This document shows positions 1 through 8,707 of a stretch of DNA of 64,000 bases, in pieces. Location of the stretch: contig NZ_JAFCKF010000006.1 of NCBI RefSeq assembly GCF_018130545.1, forward strand, positions 372,001 to 436,000, read 5' to 3'. How positions within the stretch are numbered: the stretch's first letter is position 1; every line of letters begins with the position of its first letter. The stretch is from Bradyrhizobium tropiciagri. Its GTDB lineage: Bacteria; Pseudomonadota; Alphaproteobacteria; Rhizobiales; Xanthobacteraceae. The position numbers and the translations under genes were made by a program. The notes under the pieces were generated by a model that was given only the letters and a program-made list of their open reading frames with translations, had not been told where the DNA came from and did no database searches.

Positions 1-101
1 TGGCGGCGCGATTCCTCGATGACGTCCTTGACGAAGGTCTGGGTCGTCGTCTCCTTGATCAGATCGGGCGCTGCCTGGGGCGTGGGGCCGCCCTGCTCCA
101 T
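1..101 (-). CDS. Thioredoxin-like protein, N-terminal fragment
   Basis: Only the first 33 codons are in the window; the gene continues beyond the left edge. The visible peptide starts MEQGGPTPQ and runs into TFVKDVIEESRR. This matches the N-terminal segment that precedes the WCGPC active site in alphaproteobacterial thioredoxin/YbbN-like co-chaperones. An in-frame GTG nine bases upstream (position 110) is an alternative start. No catalytic residue is visible, so the identification rests on the N-terminal pattern alone. Confidence 0.55.
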   Translation of the reverse strand, partial: MEQGGPTPQAAPDLIKETTTQTFVKDVIEESRR

Positions 102-110
102 TATCGTCAC

Positions 111-546
111 GTTGTCCTCGCCTGCTTCTGAGGTCGGAAATCCCGGGGCGTTCTAGCACGCTCCGAGCGGCACGTTCAGCCGTTCTGTCAGGCTAAATGG
201 CGGTCGGAAGGCAAAATTCAATCGCTTGCCGCCCGTCCCGTTCCATCGGCTGGGCCCGGCGACCGGGCTGAAATCCAACGCGACCACCTGCCGCGGCGAA
301 TTGGCGCCGCCGGCCGGCTGATCGAGAGCGGGCTCGAATCGCTGCGGGATGAGATGGCTTTGAGCCCGGTTCCGGCCGAAACATAAAAAGAAATCGTCGC
401 CGCGGCCGGTTTCGGCCGAATCGGGGTCAATTTTTAAGGAAACCGGACGATTTCGTGAGGTTCGGACCGCGCTCTTGTGTTGCATTCACAGACGGCATTT
501 GGCATAGGTCTGCCGTTGCCGGCGAGCGATCGCCGCCATTTCGGAT
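111..546. other. Intergenic region, no supported gene
   Basis: This stretch lies between the thioredoxin-like start and tRNA-Gly. Reading frames in it have no recognisable domain and overlap one another on the minus strand. It contains a 15-bp direct repeat with one mismatch (CCGGTTCCGGCCGAA at 366-380 and CCGGTTTCGGCCGAA at 406-420), separated by an AT-rich spacer. It should hold the promoters of the thioredoxin-like gene and of the tRNA. Confidence 0.5.
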
Positions 547-621
<75 letters not shown>

Positions 622-656
622 AAATATCTCGCTGACCGAGCTGACAGTCTGATGAA

Positions 657-683
657 GGCCCGCCCATTGGTGCGGGCTTTTTG
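657..683 (+). terminator. Terminator after tRNA-Gly
   Basis: GCCCGC and GCGGGC form a six-pair GC stem around an eight-base loop, directly followed by TTTTTG. It lies about 35 bases past the tRNA 3' end on the same strand. Confidence 0.8.
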
Positions 684-859
684 TTGTTCGGCGGTTCTCG
701 TGGTTGCCGCGATCTCGGGGGCAAGATGCCGCGGCCAGCGACGGCCGCTTGCGGCTTTCGTCAACCGTCAAACGGTGCATTCTCAAAACTGAAGGAAATC
801 TGTGGTTGTGTCGGTGTCGGAATGGCTGCCGCTCGCCCTCCGACGCGGCACGCAAGTGA

Positions 860-1537
860 ATGATGTCGATCAATTGGACGCCAGATCCCGGGTTGAACCG
901 CCGCTTGGCTCGCGCATGTGTTGCAGCGCTGGCCGTGCTCGCCGGCAATTGGATCTGCGCGCCGGCCTCGGCGCAGCAGTTACCGAGCGATTCGGCGTAC
1001 GCCCCGGCGCCCAGTTTTTCTCCCATGCCCGGCTTTGCGCCGGCGCCTGACTTCGAACCCGCCGAACGACCAAGACCCCGGGTCTACGTCACGACGCGGT
1101 CGCACTGGGGCGGTCGACAGCAGTTCTGCGTCCGGACCTACGACGGCCGCTTCTTTCCGCTGCCGCGCGTGAGCGAGGCGACGGATCTCCGGGCATGCGA
1201 GGCGGCCTGTCCCACTGCCGAGGTGAAGCTGTACTCCGGCTCCGATATCGACAGCGCCAGAACGGAAGCGGGCGACACCTACAAGGAGCTCGCTAACGCA
1301 TTCCGCTTCCAGCGCGAGATCGTGCCGCAATGCGCGTGCAGCGCCAGTGCATCCACCGGCCTGTCGCCGATTTCGATCGAGGACGACATGACCTTGCGGA
1401 CCGGCGACATCATCGCCGCCGATGACGGCTTCAAGATCGCGGCGATCACCAGTGGGCAAAAACGCAGTGTGATGTTCAGGCCGCTGTCGAGTGCCAAGGC
1501 GCAGGCGCTCGGCCTGGCGCGCCCTTCATCACGATAG
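860..1537 (+). CDS. DUF2865 family secreted protein
   Basis: This is a 225-residue exported protein of unknown function. A basic start and hydrophobic stretch (about residues 14-38, ending APASAQQ) form a Sec signal peptide. A Pro/Ala-rich linker follows (41-73). The DUF2865 core has the family pattern FCVRTYDGRFFPL (C90), ACEAACP (C113, C117), a tyrosine-rich middle, and QCAC (C158, C160). The even spacing of cysteines suggests periplasmic disulfides. ATG codons at 860 and 863 are both possible starts; nothing separates them. It appears monocistronic, with a 270-base gap to the next gene. Such genes are common in Bradyrhizobium and Rhodopseudomonas, but no activity is known to me. Confidence 0.85.
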   Translation: MMSINWTPDPGLNRRLARACVAALAVLAGNWICAPASAQQLPSDSAYAPAPSFSPMPGFAPAPDFEPAERPRPRVYVTTRSHWGGRQQFCVRTYDGRFFPLPRVSEATDLRACEAACPTAEVKLYSGSDIDSARTEAGDTYKELANAFRFQREIVPQCACSASASTGLSPISIEDDMTLRTGDIIAADDGFKIAAITSGQKRSVMFRPLSSAKAQALGLARPSSR

Positions 1538-1806
1538 TGGCGATCGCGAGCGTTAGCTTCATTCGAATATTACGCTGCGGTGCAGAATGCCTTGTTATCA
1601 GGCAGGGCTTTGCAGGAAAATTTCGTTCGAATTTTCGTCTCACCTTGTTTTGACGCAGCGCACACCATCGCATGCGCTTTTCAGCGTCGATGGATGTGCT
1701 ACCATTTTGCCGTCTGACCTACCTCACAGACCGCCACCATCATCTCTCAGGGCGTTCAAAATCAATAACAGGCAAGCTGCAATGGCTTGCGTAGGGGAGT
1801 GACGCG

Positions 1807-3084
1807 ATGAAGTCCGCTTTCAACCGATCAATACTTGCGTTCGCGGCGATTGCGCTGCTGGCGGGGACGACCTTCGCCAGTGCGCAGCAACAAACGGACA
1901 AGAACCGGGCGTTGAAGAAGTACGAATCCGGCAACAAGGAATTCTGGACCCATCCGCCGGATGACTGGTTCCTCGGCGACGAGACCGAGGCGCAGAAGGG
2001 CCTTGCCCCGCCATCCGGTCCGCCGACCGGCGCCTCCGACGCCGAACTCGCCACCATGATGAAGAAGATCAAGCTGCCGCCGGGCTTCAAGATCGAGGTC
2101 TATGCCTCGAACGTGCTCGCAGCGCGGCAGATGGCCTGGGGCGACAAGGGCACGCTGTTCGTCGGCTCGTTCGGCCTCGGCAATGTCTATGCGATCAAGG
2201 ACAACAACGGCAAGAAAGAGGTCAAGACCATCCTCAAGGGCCTCAACATGCCGACCGGCCTCGCCTTCCGCGACGGCGCGCTCTACGTCATCGCGGTCGA
2301 CAAGCTGATCAAGTACGACAATGCCGAAGCCAATCTCGACAATCTCGGCAGCGGCAAGGTGGTGTATGACGACATGCCGTCCTATGCGGCGCATGGCTGG
2401 AAATACATCGCCGTCGACAAGGACGGCTGGTTCTACATTCCGTTCGGACCTCCCTTCAACATCGGCATCCCGCCGACCTCGGTGTCGCAGATCCGCCGCG
2501 TCGATCCGAAGACCGGCAATGCGGAAATCTGGGCGCTTGGCGTGCGCAATTCGGTCGGCGGCGACGTCGATCCGCGCACCGGCAAGTACTGGTTCACGGA
2601 AAATGCCCGCGACTGGATCAGCGACGATCTGCCGAGCGACAAGCTCAACATGATCTCGAAGATCGGCGAGCATTTCGGCTATCCCTATTGCCACCAGGGC
2701 GACCTGCCGGATGCCAAGTTCGCGATGGGTCACAAGTGCTCGGAGTTTACCCCGCCGGTCTACAAGCTCGGTGCACACGTGGCTCCGCTCGGCATGAAGT
2801 TCTATACCGGCAGCCAATTCCCGGCCGAGTACAAGAACAGCATCCTGATCGCCGAGCACGGCTCCTGGAACCGGCACAAGTACCAGGGTGGCCGCATCGT
2901 GAAGATCACCGCGAGCCCCGACGGCAAGAACGCCAAGCAGGAAATCTTCGCCGACGGCTGGATCCAGGGTGACCAGGGTTATCTCGGTCGTCCCGCCGAC
3001 ATCCTGCTCGACAAGGATGGCTCCATCCTCGTCGCCGACGACTGGGCCGGTGCGATCTATCGCATCAGCTATAGCAAGAAGTAA
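1807..3084 (+). CDS. Secreted sorbosone/glucose dehydrogenase-type beta-propeller
   Basis: A 425-residue periplasmic protein. Residues 1-26 are a clear signal peptide (LAGTTFASAQQ). The mature part has the repeated blade pattern of the PQQ-dependent glucose/sorbosone dehydrogenase fold, including GLNMPTGLAFRDGALYV, the ALGVRNSVGGDVDP segment, the WFTENARDW segment and the late GRPADILLDKDGSILVADD motif. The closest family label is sorbosone dehydrogenase family protein. Such enzymes oxidise aldoses or aldehydes and pass electrons to a cytochrome or quinone. The next gene encodes a secreted di-heme cytochrome c, which fits an electron-transfer pair. Substrate and true PQQ use cannot be read from sequence. 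Confidence 0.85.
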   Translation: MKSAFNRSILAFAAIALLAGTTFASAQQQTDKNRALKKYESGNKEFWTHPPDDWFLGDETEAQKGLAPPSGPPTGASDAELATMMKKIKLPPGFKIEVYASNVLAARQMAWGDKGTLFVGSFGLGNVYAIKDNNGKKEVKTILKGLNMPTGLAFRDGALYVIAVDKLIKYDNAEANLDNLGSGKVVYDDMPSYAAHGWKYIAVDKDGWFYIPFGPPFNIGIPPTSVSQIRRVDPKTGNAEIWALGVRNSVGGDVDPRTGKYWFTENARDWISDDLPSDKLNMISKIGEHFGYPYCHQGDLPDAKFAMGHKCSEFTPPVYKLGAHVAPLGMKFYTGSQFPAEYKNSILIAEHGSWNRHKYQGGRIVKITASPDGKNAKQEIFADGWIQGDQGYLGRPADILLDKDGSILVADDWAGAIYRISYSKK

Positions 3085-3162
3085 CGACTGAACGCGCGAG
3101 GGGGCTGCGGTGGCCAGGAGGCGGCCGCAGCCCCTGTTGCGATCGGATAACGGAACCACCTC

Positions 3163-3272
3163 GTCATGCCCGGACTTGATCCGGGCATCCATCGAACCAA
3201 GAAACCTTCATCAAACCAGATGGATTGCCGGGGCATCCTCGATCAACGCGAGGACAGGCGCCCGGCAATGAC
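3163..3272. repeat. Palindromic intergenic repeat (GTCATGCCCGG family)
   Basis: The left end reads GTCATGCCCGGACTTGATCC and the right end, inverted, contains CCCGGCAATGAC, with inner arms around GGGCATCC and GGATTGCC. A second element of this family is at 56736-56839. This copy sits between the sugar dehydrogenase and the cytochrome gene and could form a transcript hairpin. Confidence 0.75.
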
Positions 3273-3289
3273 CGCCGGAGAAACTCACA

Positions 3290-3871
3290 ATGCGCGTTGT
3301 GTCCCTCGGAATGCTGTTTGCGTCGGCGATCGCGCTGACTTCGTCCGCCCAGGCCGCGGACAATGCCGCCGTCAAGGAGAAGGCCGAAGTCTGCGCCGGC
3401 TGCCATGGCGAGAACGGCATCTCGCAGACCGAGAACATTCCCTCGCTGGCCGGCCAGCTCGACCAGTACATTCAGTGGCAGCTGGTGTTCTTCCGCGCCG
3501 GCGCGCGCAAGAACGAGCAGATGCAGCCGATCGTCGAGCAGCTCAGCAACGAGGACATCCGCAATCTCGGCGCCTATTTCGCCTCGCTGACGCCGTTCAA
3601 GGGCGGCAAGGACGACAATCCGGACTTGTCCGAGAAGGGCAAGCAGGCCGCTGCCGGGCGCCGCTGCGCCTCGTGCCATGGCGATACCTTTGCCGGCACC
3701 AAGGCGGTCGCCCGCATCGCCGGCCAGCGCGAGGAATATCTCGTCAAGGCGCTGCACGACTACAAGTCCGGGCAGCGCTCCGGCGGCGCGCAGGCCGCGA
3801 TGGCCGACGTCGCCTATCCGCTGAGCGACGAGGAGATCACCGCGCTCGCGCATTATCTGGCGCATCTGTAA
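3290..3871 (+). CDS. Di-heme cytochrome c (c4-like), periplasmic
   Basis: A 193-residue protein with a Sec signal peptide (cleavage near SSAQAA-D, residue 22-23). Two class I heme c sites are visible: CAGCH (C35, C38, H39) and CASCH (C126, C129, H130). Candidate axial methionines are M78 (MQPIVEQLSNEDI) and M171 (MADVAYPLSDEEI). The internal duplication with matching LS-x-E-D/E-I helices is typical of cytochrome c4-type two-domain proteins. It probably accepts electrons from the upstream dehydrogenase and passes them to a terminal oxidase; that link is inferred from adjacency and shared export. Confidence 0.9.
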   Translation: MRVVSLGMLFASAIALTSSAQAADNAAVKEKAEVCAGCHGENGISQTENIPSLAGQLDQYIQWQLVFFRAGARKNEQMQPIVEQLSNEDIRNLGAYFASLTPFKGGKDDNPDLSEKGKQAAAGRRCASCHGDTFAGTKAVARIAGQREEYLVKALHDYKSGQRSGGAQAAMADVAYPLSDEEITALAHYLAHL

Positions 3872-3884
3872 CCGCAAAGACAGT

Positions 3885-4006
3885 GTCGTCCCTGCGAAAG
3901 CAGGGACCCATAACCATCGGCTTCAATTGTCTTGAACGGATATCAACCCGCACCGCCTCAAATCGAGAGGCCGCGGCGTATGGGTCCCTGCTTTCGCAGG
4001 GACGAC
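3885..4006. repeat. MITE-like palindromic repeat, 28-bp perfect inverted ends
   Basis: Positions 3885-3912 (starting GTCGTCCCTGCGAAAGCAGG) are an exact inverted copy of 3979-4006. The inner 66 bases are unrelated. Each end is itself a small hairpin (CCCTGC-GAAA-GCAGGG). Related elements occur at 15394-15510 and, reduced to a single hairpin, at 26703-26728. There is no transposase in the window. Confidence 0.9.
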
Positions 4007-4017
4007 GGGGACAGTGC

Positions 4018-4105
4018 GTAGCCCGGATGAAGCGAAGCGCAATCCGGGGCCGCTGTCTCAGTTGAACGACCATACCCGGATTTCGCTTCGCTCCATCCGG
4101 GCTAC
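4018..4105. repeat. Palindromic intergenic repeat (GTAGCCCGGAT family)
   Basis: The left arm GTAGCCCGGATGAAGCGAAG and the right arm, ending ATCCGGGCTAC, are inverted copies around a short centre. It lies 11 bases from the preceding repeat and 5 bases from the panE stop codon, so it may act as the 3' hairpin of the panE transcript. Confidence 0.85.
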
Positions 4106-4110
4106 AGGAC

Positions 4111-5031
4111 TTAGCCGCCCCGCTGCTTCTCATACGCCTTGAGATGCGTATACGCGGTGCGCAGCTTCGGCACCGGAATCTTGGCGGCGTCGGCGCGCAC
4201 GATCAGGTCGCCGATCACGTGGTCGGCCTCGACCGGCAGCCCGGCCTTGATGTCGCGGAACATCGATGCGGTCATCGGCGAGCCTTCGGTGGTCAGGAGC
4301 CCGCGGGTGCGCTGGAAGAACGGACCGGCCGGACCGTGGCCGGCGTCGGCGGCGATCGCGCTGCATTCGTCGAGGATGCCGAGCAGGAAATCCTTGCCGC
4401 CGGGCGCCGCCAGAATGTTCCCTACTGAGGTCCGCATCAGGCTGGTGGAGGCGGCGAGCGAGGCCAGGAACACCCATTTCTCCCACATGTCCTGCATCAC
4501 GTGCTCGCTGGCGGCCGCGCCATTGATCGCGGAGAAGGTCTCTGCAATCGCGCGTACGCGGTCCGAGATGCCGCCGGCGCGCTCGCCGAAGCCCAGCGCC
4601 TGCATCGGCTGCAGCTGCACTACCTCGCGCTTCTCGTTCAGCGTCGCCGCGATCGCACAGAGACCACCGAGCACATGCTGGGCGCCGAACGTCTTGTCCA
4701 GCGCATCGAGATGCTTCATGCCGTTGAGCAGCGGGATGATCGCGGTTTTGTCGCCGATCGCTGGCGCAAACGACTTGATCGCGTCCTCGAGATCGAACGC
4801 CTTGCAGCTCAGCAGCACGACGTCGAACTTGTCCGAGAGCTTGTCGGCCTGCACGGTCGGCGGGTTGTTCAGCGTGACATCACCGTTAGGGCTCTTGATC
4901 ACGAGCCCGGCCGAGGCGAGCTCGGCGGCGCGGCGGGGGCGCACCAGGAAAGTGACGTCGCGGCCGGCCTGAAGCATCCGGCCGCCGAAGTAACCGCCGA
5001 TCGCACCGGCGCCGACCACGAGAACGCGCAT
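4111..5031 (-). CDS. panE: 2-dehydropantoate 2-reductase family protein
   Basis: A 306-residue NADP-dependent reductase expected to convert ketopantoate to pantoate for pantothenate and CoA synthesis. The Rossmann glycine motif GAGAIGG is at residues 7-13, the LLNGM segment is at 101-105, and the conserved catalytic lysine region EKWVFLAS contains K185. A C-terminal helical domain (about 170-300) completes the ApbA/PanE fold, and length is normal. Bacteria often carry several paralogs of this family, so this copy could reduce another 2-oxo acid. A perfect CCCGGG-centred palindrome lies 23 bases upstream of the start. Confidence 0.85.
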   Translation of the reverse strand: MRVLVVGAGAIGGYFGGRMLQAGRDVTFLVRPRRAAELASAGLVIKSPNGDVTLNNPPTVQADKLSDKFDVVLLSCKAFDLEDAIKSFAPAIGDKTAIIPLLNGMKHLDALDKTFGAQHVLGGLCAIAATLNEKREVVQLQPMQALGFGERAGGISDRVRAIAETFSAINGAAASEHVMQDMWEKWVFLASLAASTSLMRTSVGNILAAPGGKDFLLGILDECSAIAADAGHGPAGPFFQRTRGLLTTEGSPMTASMFRDIKAGLPVEADHVIGDLIVRADAAKIPVPKLRTAYTHLKAYEKQRGG

Positions 5032-5053
5032 GGGAATTTGTCCTTCTTTGTTG

Positions 5054-5065
5054 TCACCCGGGTGA
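5054..5065. promoter_or_regulatory. Operator-like palindrome upstream of panE
   Basis: TCACCCGGGTGA is a perfect 12-bp palindrome 23-34 bases before the panE start codon. It shares its ACCCGGG core with the sites at 7931-7959 and 9170-9209. The protein that binds it is unknown. Confidence 0.45.
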
Positions 5066-5148
5066 GGGGGCGAATAATGAATGCGGGTAACGAATAGAGT
5101 GGGATGTCAGTGCGACATTCGCTACGCGAACTTCACCGTCCGCTCATC

Positions 5149-5754
5149 TCACTTTCCCGACACCAGTTCCTCGACTTCGCGCAGCTGCTCCTTGCCGAAG
5201 AAGATCTCCTTGCCGACGAAGAAGGTCGGCGAGCCGAACGCGCCACGCTCGACGGCGGATTGGGTGTATTCGATCAGCTTGCCCTTGACGTCGGCGTCCT
5301 GCGCCCGGGCGAACAGCTTGGCGGCATCGAGGCCGGAGGACGCCAGCGCTTTGCCGGCGATCTCCGGGTCGTCCATCTTCTTCGGCTCGACCCACATGTG
5401 GTGGAAGGCGGCTTCGACATATTTCTCGAACACGCCTTCGATCTGGGCGGCGACCGCCGCGCGCATCAGGTTCAGCGTGTTGACCGGGAAGAACGGGTTC
5501 CAGACGTAGGGCTTGACGTTGAAGCGCTTGAGGAAGCGCTCGGTCTCGATCTTCATGAACTCGGGCTTGTTCTTGACCCCCGCCAGCGTCTCGGCCGGCG
5601 ACTTGTTGTTGGTGGCCTTGAAGATGCCGCCGAGCAGGACCGGGACATATTCGAATTTGACGCCGGTGCGCTGTTCGATCGCCGGGATCGCCTCATGGCT
5701 GAGAAAGGCGTTGGGGCTACCGAAATCGAACAGGAATTGCGGTTTCTGGCTCAC
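5149..5754 (-). CDS. DsbA-fold 2-hydroxychromene-2-carboxylate isomerase-like protein
   Basis: A protein of about 201 residues in the DsbA/HCCA isomerase family, a thioredoxin-fold group related to kappa-class GST. The N-terminus reads PQFLFDFGSPNAFLSHEAIP, and the FDFGSPN motif is where the glutathione-binding serine of HCCA isomerases lies. The C-terminal signature GAFGSPTFFVGKEIFFGKEQL is characteristic. I chose the GTG at 5754 because GGGAGAG sits at normal spacing before it; the frame is open to an ATG at 5814. The substrate is unknown; the family handles aromatic-degradation intermediates with glutathione. Confidence 0.85.
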   Translation of the reverse strand: MSQKPQFLFDFGSPNAFLSHEAIPAIEQRTGVKFEYVPVLLGGIFKATNNKSPAETLAGVKNKPEFMKIETERFLKRFNVKPYVWNPFFPVNTLNLMRAAVAAQIEGVFEKYVEAAFHHMWVEPKKMDDPEIAGKALASSGLDAAKLFARAQDADVKGKLIEYTQSAVERGAFGSPTFFVGKEIFFGKEQLREVEELVSGK

Positions 5755-5880
5755 GGCGGTCTCTCCCTCGGCTTGTCTCATTTTGGCTTGTCTAGTCTGG
5801 GCTCGTTGTAGCATGGGCCTGCTGAGGCAGGCGCCATTCGTAGAATATGATAATCATCATGTGAGCCGCGGCGCGCGATG

Positions 5881-7236
5881 TCAAATCAGCCGCTTGATGG
5901 TCTGCTTGCGCCATACCAGGGCGTAATAGGCCATCTGCAGCACGAACATGGTTGCGAAGGTGGCGGGATAGGCGATCCAGATGCCGCTGATGCCGATGGT
6001 CCGGCTGAGCAGGATCGCGACCGGCACCTCGACCAGCCCGATCGCCAGCATCGAGATGAACAGCGGCATCCACACCGTGCCGCCGGCGCGCATCGCGCCC
6101 GAGAACACGGTTGCCATGCCGAACAGCACCATGCTCCAGAGCACGATGTACAGCAGCTGCTGCGCCAGCGCGAGCACCGCGCCGTCGACGATGAAGAAGC
6201 CCATCAGCGGCCGTGCAAAGAGATAGCCCAGCACGACAAGTCCGCCGGTCAGTGCGAGATTCATCTCGATCCCGGTCCGGACGATGGCGCCGACCCGGGC
6301 GGAGTCGCCGCGGCCGATCGCCTGCGCGCCGAAGATCGACACCGAGATCGCGATCGAGATCGCCGGAAATTGCACGTAGCCGATCACTTGGTTGACCGCG
6401 CCATAGGCGGCGGTGGCGTCCGAGCCGAAGCCGTTGACGAGGCCGAGCAGCACCAGTTCGGCGAGCGAGACCACCACCATGCCGATCGCCGTGGGAATGC
6501 CGAGCCGCAGCACGATGCGCAGCAGCGCGCCGTTCGGCCGCATCGCGCGCAGGAACGCGGCGTCGAAGGCAAGCGCATGCTTGTGCCTGAGCATATGGAC
6601 ATGCAGCCACAACAGCGTCACCACGCCGGAAACCGCGGAGGCGACGGCCGCGCTGGCGACGCCGAGCTTGGGCAGGCCGAGCCAGCCGTGGATCAACGCC
6701 GGCGTCACGACGAGGCCGACGATGGTCGAAACCGTCAGCGCCACCAGTGGGGTCACTGTGTCGCCGACACCGCGCATCATGGCGGTGAGCAGCAGGAACG
6801 CGAACGTCACCGGCATCGCGATCATCATGATCCGCGCATAGGACGCCGCGGCGTCGAGCACGTCAGGCGGCGTCGCCAGCGCGATCAACAGCGGGCGGGC
6901 GAACGAGCCGCCGAAGATCGCGATCGCCAGCGCCAGCAGCAGCGTCACGGTCATGGTGGTGCCGGCGACGGCCTTGACGCGGTCCGGTTCGCCGGCGCCC
7001 CAGGCCTGGCCGATCATGACCGAGGCGCCGGCGCTCAGCCCGATCACGAAGGAGATGAAGAAGAACATCACCGGGAAGAACACCGACGCCGCGGCGAGTG
7101 CGTCGACGCCGATCATCTGGCCGAGATAGATGCCGTTGATGGTGCCGAACAGCGATTGCAGTACGTTGCTCAGCAGCATCGGCGCCAGGAACGACAGGAA
7201 GGCTTTGCGCAGGGACGGGGGATTGGACACGTTCAA
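5881..7236 (-). CDS. MATE family efflux transporter
   Basis: A 451-residue inner-membrane protein with about 12 hydrophobic helices arranged as two similar halves, as in MATE (NorM/DinF-type) antiporters. The first helix region LSFLAPMLLSNVLQSLFGTI and the GQAWGAGEPDRV segment after TM3 are family hallmarks; the second half repeats the pattern with FGAQAIGRGDSARV. It should export cationic drugs or metabolites using a Na+ or H+ gradient. It ends close to the panE-side genes on the same strand but has its own upstream gap. Confidence 0.9.
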   Translation of the reverse strand: MNVSNPPSLRKAFLSFLAPMLLSNVLQSLFGTINGIYLGQMIGVDALAAASVFFPVMFFFISFVIGLSAGASVMIGQAWGAGEPDRVKAVAGTTMTVTLLLALAIAIFGGSFARPLLIALATPPDVLDAAASYARIMMIAMPVTFAFLLLTAMMRGVGDTVTPLVALTVSTIVGLVVTPALIHGWLGLPKLGVASAAVASAVSGVVTLLWLHVHMLRHKHALAFDAAFLRAMRPNGALLRIVLRLGIPTAIGMVVVSLAELVLLGLVNGFGSDATAAYGAVNQVIGYVQFPAISIAISVSIFGAQAIGRGDSARVGAIVRTGIEMNLALTGGLVVLGYLFARPLMGFFIVDGAVLALAQQLLYIVLWSMVLFGMATVFSGAMRAGGTVWMPLFISMLAIGLVEVPVAILLSRTIGISGIWIAYPATFATMFVLQMAYYALVWRKQTIKRLI

Positions 7237-7314
7237 CTTCCAGATCTGAGTTAGCCGGGACGGCGCGCAGGTCGAATCACGACCCGCGCGGTCACCATTT
7301 CGCGCGAGAGCGCG

Positions 7315-7902
7315 CTAGTCCGCTTGATCGCTATAGGCGAGCTTGACCGTGTGATCGCGGATGTCGACCGGCCAGTCCGCGATCAGCGTCGTAAAGCGGC
7401 GCCGGTCGTGCGCGAACAGGGCGCGGATCGCGTCCTCGTAGTTCGGACGGTTGCCGGCCATCGTGGTCATGAAGCGATAGGCGGCCTCCTGCGCTGCGCG
7501 CGTGCGGTCCTTGTCGCCGCTCGAGCGCCGGGCCTCGTCGATCAATTTGCGAATCGCAACCGAGGCGCCGCCCTTCTGCTGCGCGAGCCAGTCCCAATGC
7601 CGCGGCAGCAGCGTGATCTCGCGTGCGACGACGCCAAGCTTGGGACGTCCTGGGCCGCGTGGCGCGGCCGGCGCCGCCGGCTCCTCGCTAGGCGGCGGCG
7701 CGAGCTTCGGCAGCCGGGCCAGCACGTCGTCGACCGAGCCGCGGTAGTCGATGTCGACCAGCGCCGAAGTGCGGCCGTTGAACACCAGGATCGCGGCGTC
7801 CTTGCGCCGCTCCAGCAGTTGCTTGGCGGCGCGGGCAACGTCGCTGAGGTCGCCGGCTGCGATGCAGTGCTCGTTCTCGAAGGCAACGTAGGCTGGGTTC
7901 AT
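7315..7902 (-). CDS. DUF2239 family protein
   Basis: A 195-residue soluble protein of unknown function, recognisable as DUF2239 from AAILVFNGRTSALVDIDYRG (about residues 36-55) and the C-terminal RALFAHDRRRF block (about 162-172). The middle has a Pro/Ala-rich linker and a segment, REITLLPRHWDWLAQQKGG followed by AIRKLIDEAR, that resembles a ribbon-helix-helix-like DNA-binding unit. It is transcribed divergently from the GST gene across a region with two CCCGGG sites, which suggests shared control. Confidence 0.8.
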   Translation of the reverse strand: MNPAYVAFENEHCIAAGDLSDVARAAKQLLERRKDAAILVFNGRTSALVDIDYRGSVDDVLARLPKLAPPPSEEPAAPAAPRGPGRPKLGVVAREITLLPRHWDWLAQQKGGASVAIRKLIDEARRSSGDKDRTRAAQEAAYRFMTTMAGNRPNYEDAIRALFAHDRRRFTTLIADWPVDIRDHTVKLAYSDQAD

Positions 7903-7930
7903 AGCTGATCTCTTTGGTTACGCGACATAT

Positions 7931-7959
7931 TGCCCGGGTAATTTGGGGTAACCCGGGCG
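7931..7959. promoter_or_regulatory. Paired CCCGGG sites between DUF2239 and GST genes
   Basis: GCCCGGGT (7932-7939) and ACCCGGGC (7951-7958) are inverted copies 11 bases apart in a 131-base divergent intergenic region. On the minus strand the first reads TTACCCGGGCA, identical over 11 bases to the site at 9170-9180. It lies 29 bases from the DUF2239 start. Confidence 0.55.
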
Positions 7960-8033
7960 CATTCATCTCGACTTTCTTGTGTCAGGCTGGCACCAAGCGC
8001 GGCCCAACTGCGCTGCCACCCGAGAGGACGCCC

Positions 8034-8699
8034 ATGCTGACGGTTCATCACCTCAACAATTCCCGCTCGCAGCGCGTGCTGTGGCTGCTCGAGGAATTGG
8101 GCGTGCCCTACGAGATCGTGCGCTACCAGCGGCAGCCCGACATGCGCGCGCCGAAGGAGCTGCGCGCGATCCATCCGCTCGGCAAGTCGCCCGTCGTCAC
8201 CGACAATGGCAACACCATCGCGGAGTCCGGCGCGATCCTCGAATACATCATCGCGACTTACGGCAATGGCCGCCTGATCCCGCCGGCCGATACGCCGGAG
8301 CGGCTGCGCTACACCTATTGGCTGCACTATGCCGAGGGCTCGGCGATGACGCCGCTGCTGCTCAAGCTGCTGTTCACGCTGATGCCGAAGCGCGCGCCGG
8401 CGCTGCTGCGGCCCTTGGTGCGCAAGGTGTCGAACACGGCGCTGTCCACGCTGGTCAATCCGCAGCTCAAGCAGCACATGGCCTATTGGGAAGGCGAGCT
8501 CGGCAAGAGCGAGTGGTTCGCCGGCAGCGAGTTCTCCGGTGCCGACATCCAGATGAGCTTTCCGCTCGAGGCTGCCGCCGCGCGCGGCGGGCTCGAGGAC
8601 GGTCACCCCCGGTGTGTTGCGTTCCTCGAGCGCATCCACGCCCGTCCGGCCTATGCGCGGGCGCTGGAGAAGGGCGGGCCGTACCAGGTCGGCCGGTAA
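8034..8699 (+). CDS. Glutathione S-transferase family protein
   Basis: A 221-residue cytosolic GST-fold enzyme. The N-terminal thioredoxin-like domain carries HHLNNSRSQRVLWLLEELGVPYE, where the serine region binds glutathione, then the PLGKSPVV cis-proline segment and ESGAILEYI. The C-terminal all-helical domain (about 85-215) includes FSGADIQMSF, the conserved N-capping box of GST domain 2. GAGAGGA precedes the ATG at 8034, so I chose this start over longer frames. The divergent DUF2239 gene shares its control region. Confidence 0.9.
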   Translation: MLTVHHLNNSRSQRVLWLLEELGVPYEIVRYQRQPDMRAPKELRAIHPLGKSPVVTDNGNTIAESGAILEYIIATYGNGRLIPPADTPERLRYTYWLHYAEGSAMTPLLLKLLFTLMPKRAPALLRPLVRKVSNTALSTLVNPQLKQHMAYWEGELGKSEWFAGSEFSGADIQMSFPLEAAAARGGLEDGHPRCVAFLERIHARPAYARALEKGGPYQVGR

Positions 8700-8707
8700 C
8701 AGCTGGC

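Noticed and set aside
1828-3192. A 454-codon open frame opposite the sugar dehydrogenase gene
   Set aside because: The dehydrogenase has a signal peptide and propeller motifs; the antisense frame is compositional only and ends in a repeat element.
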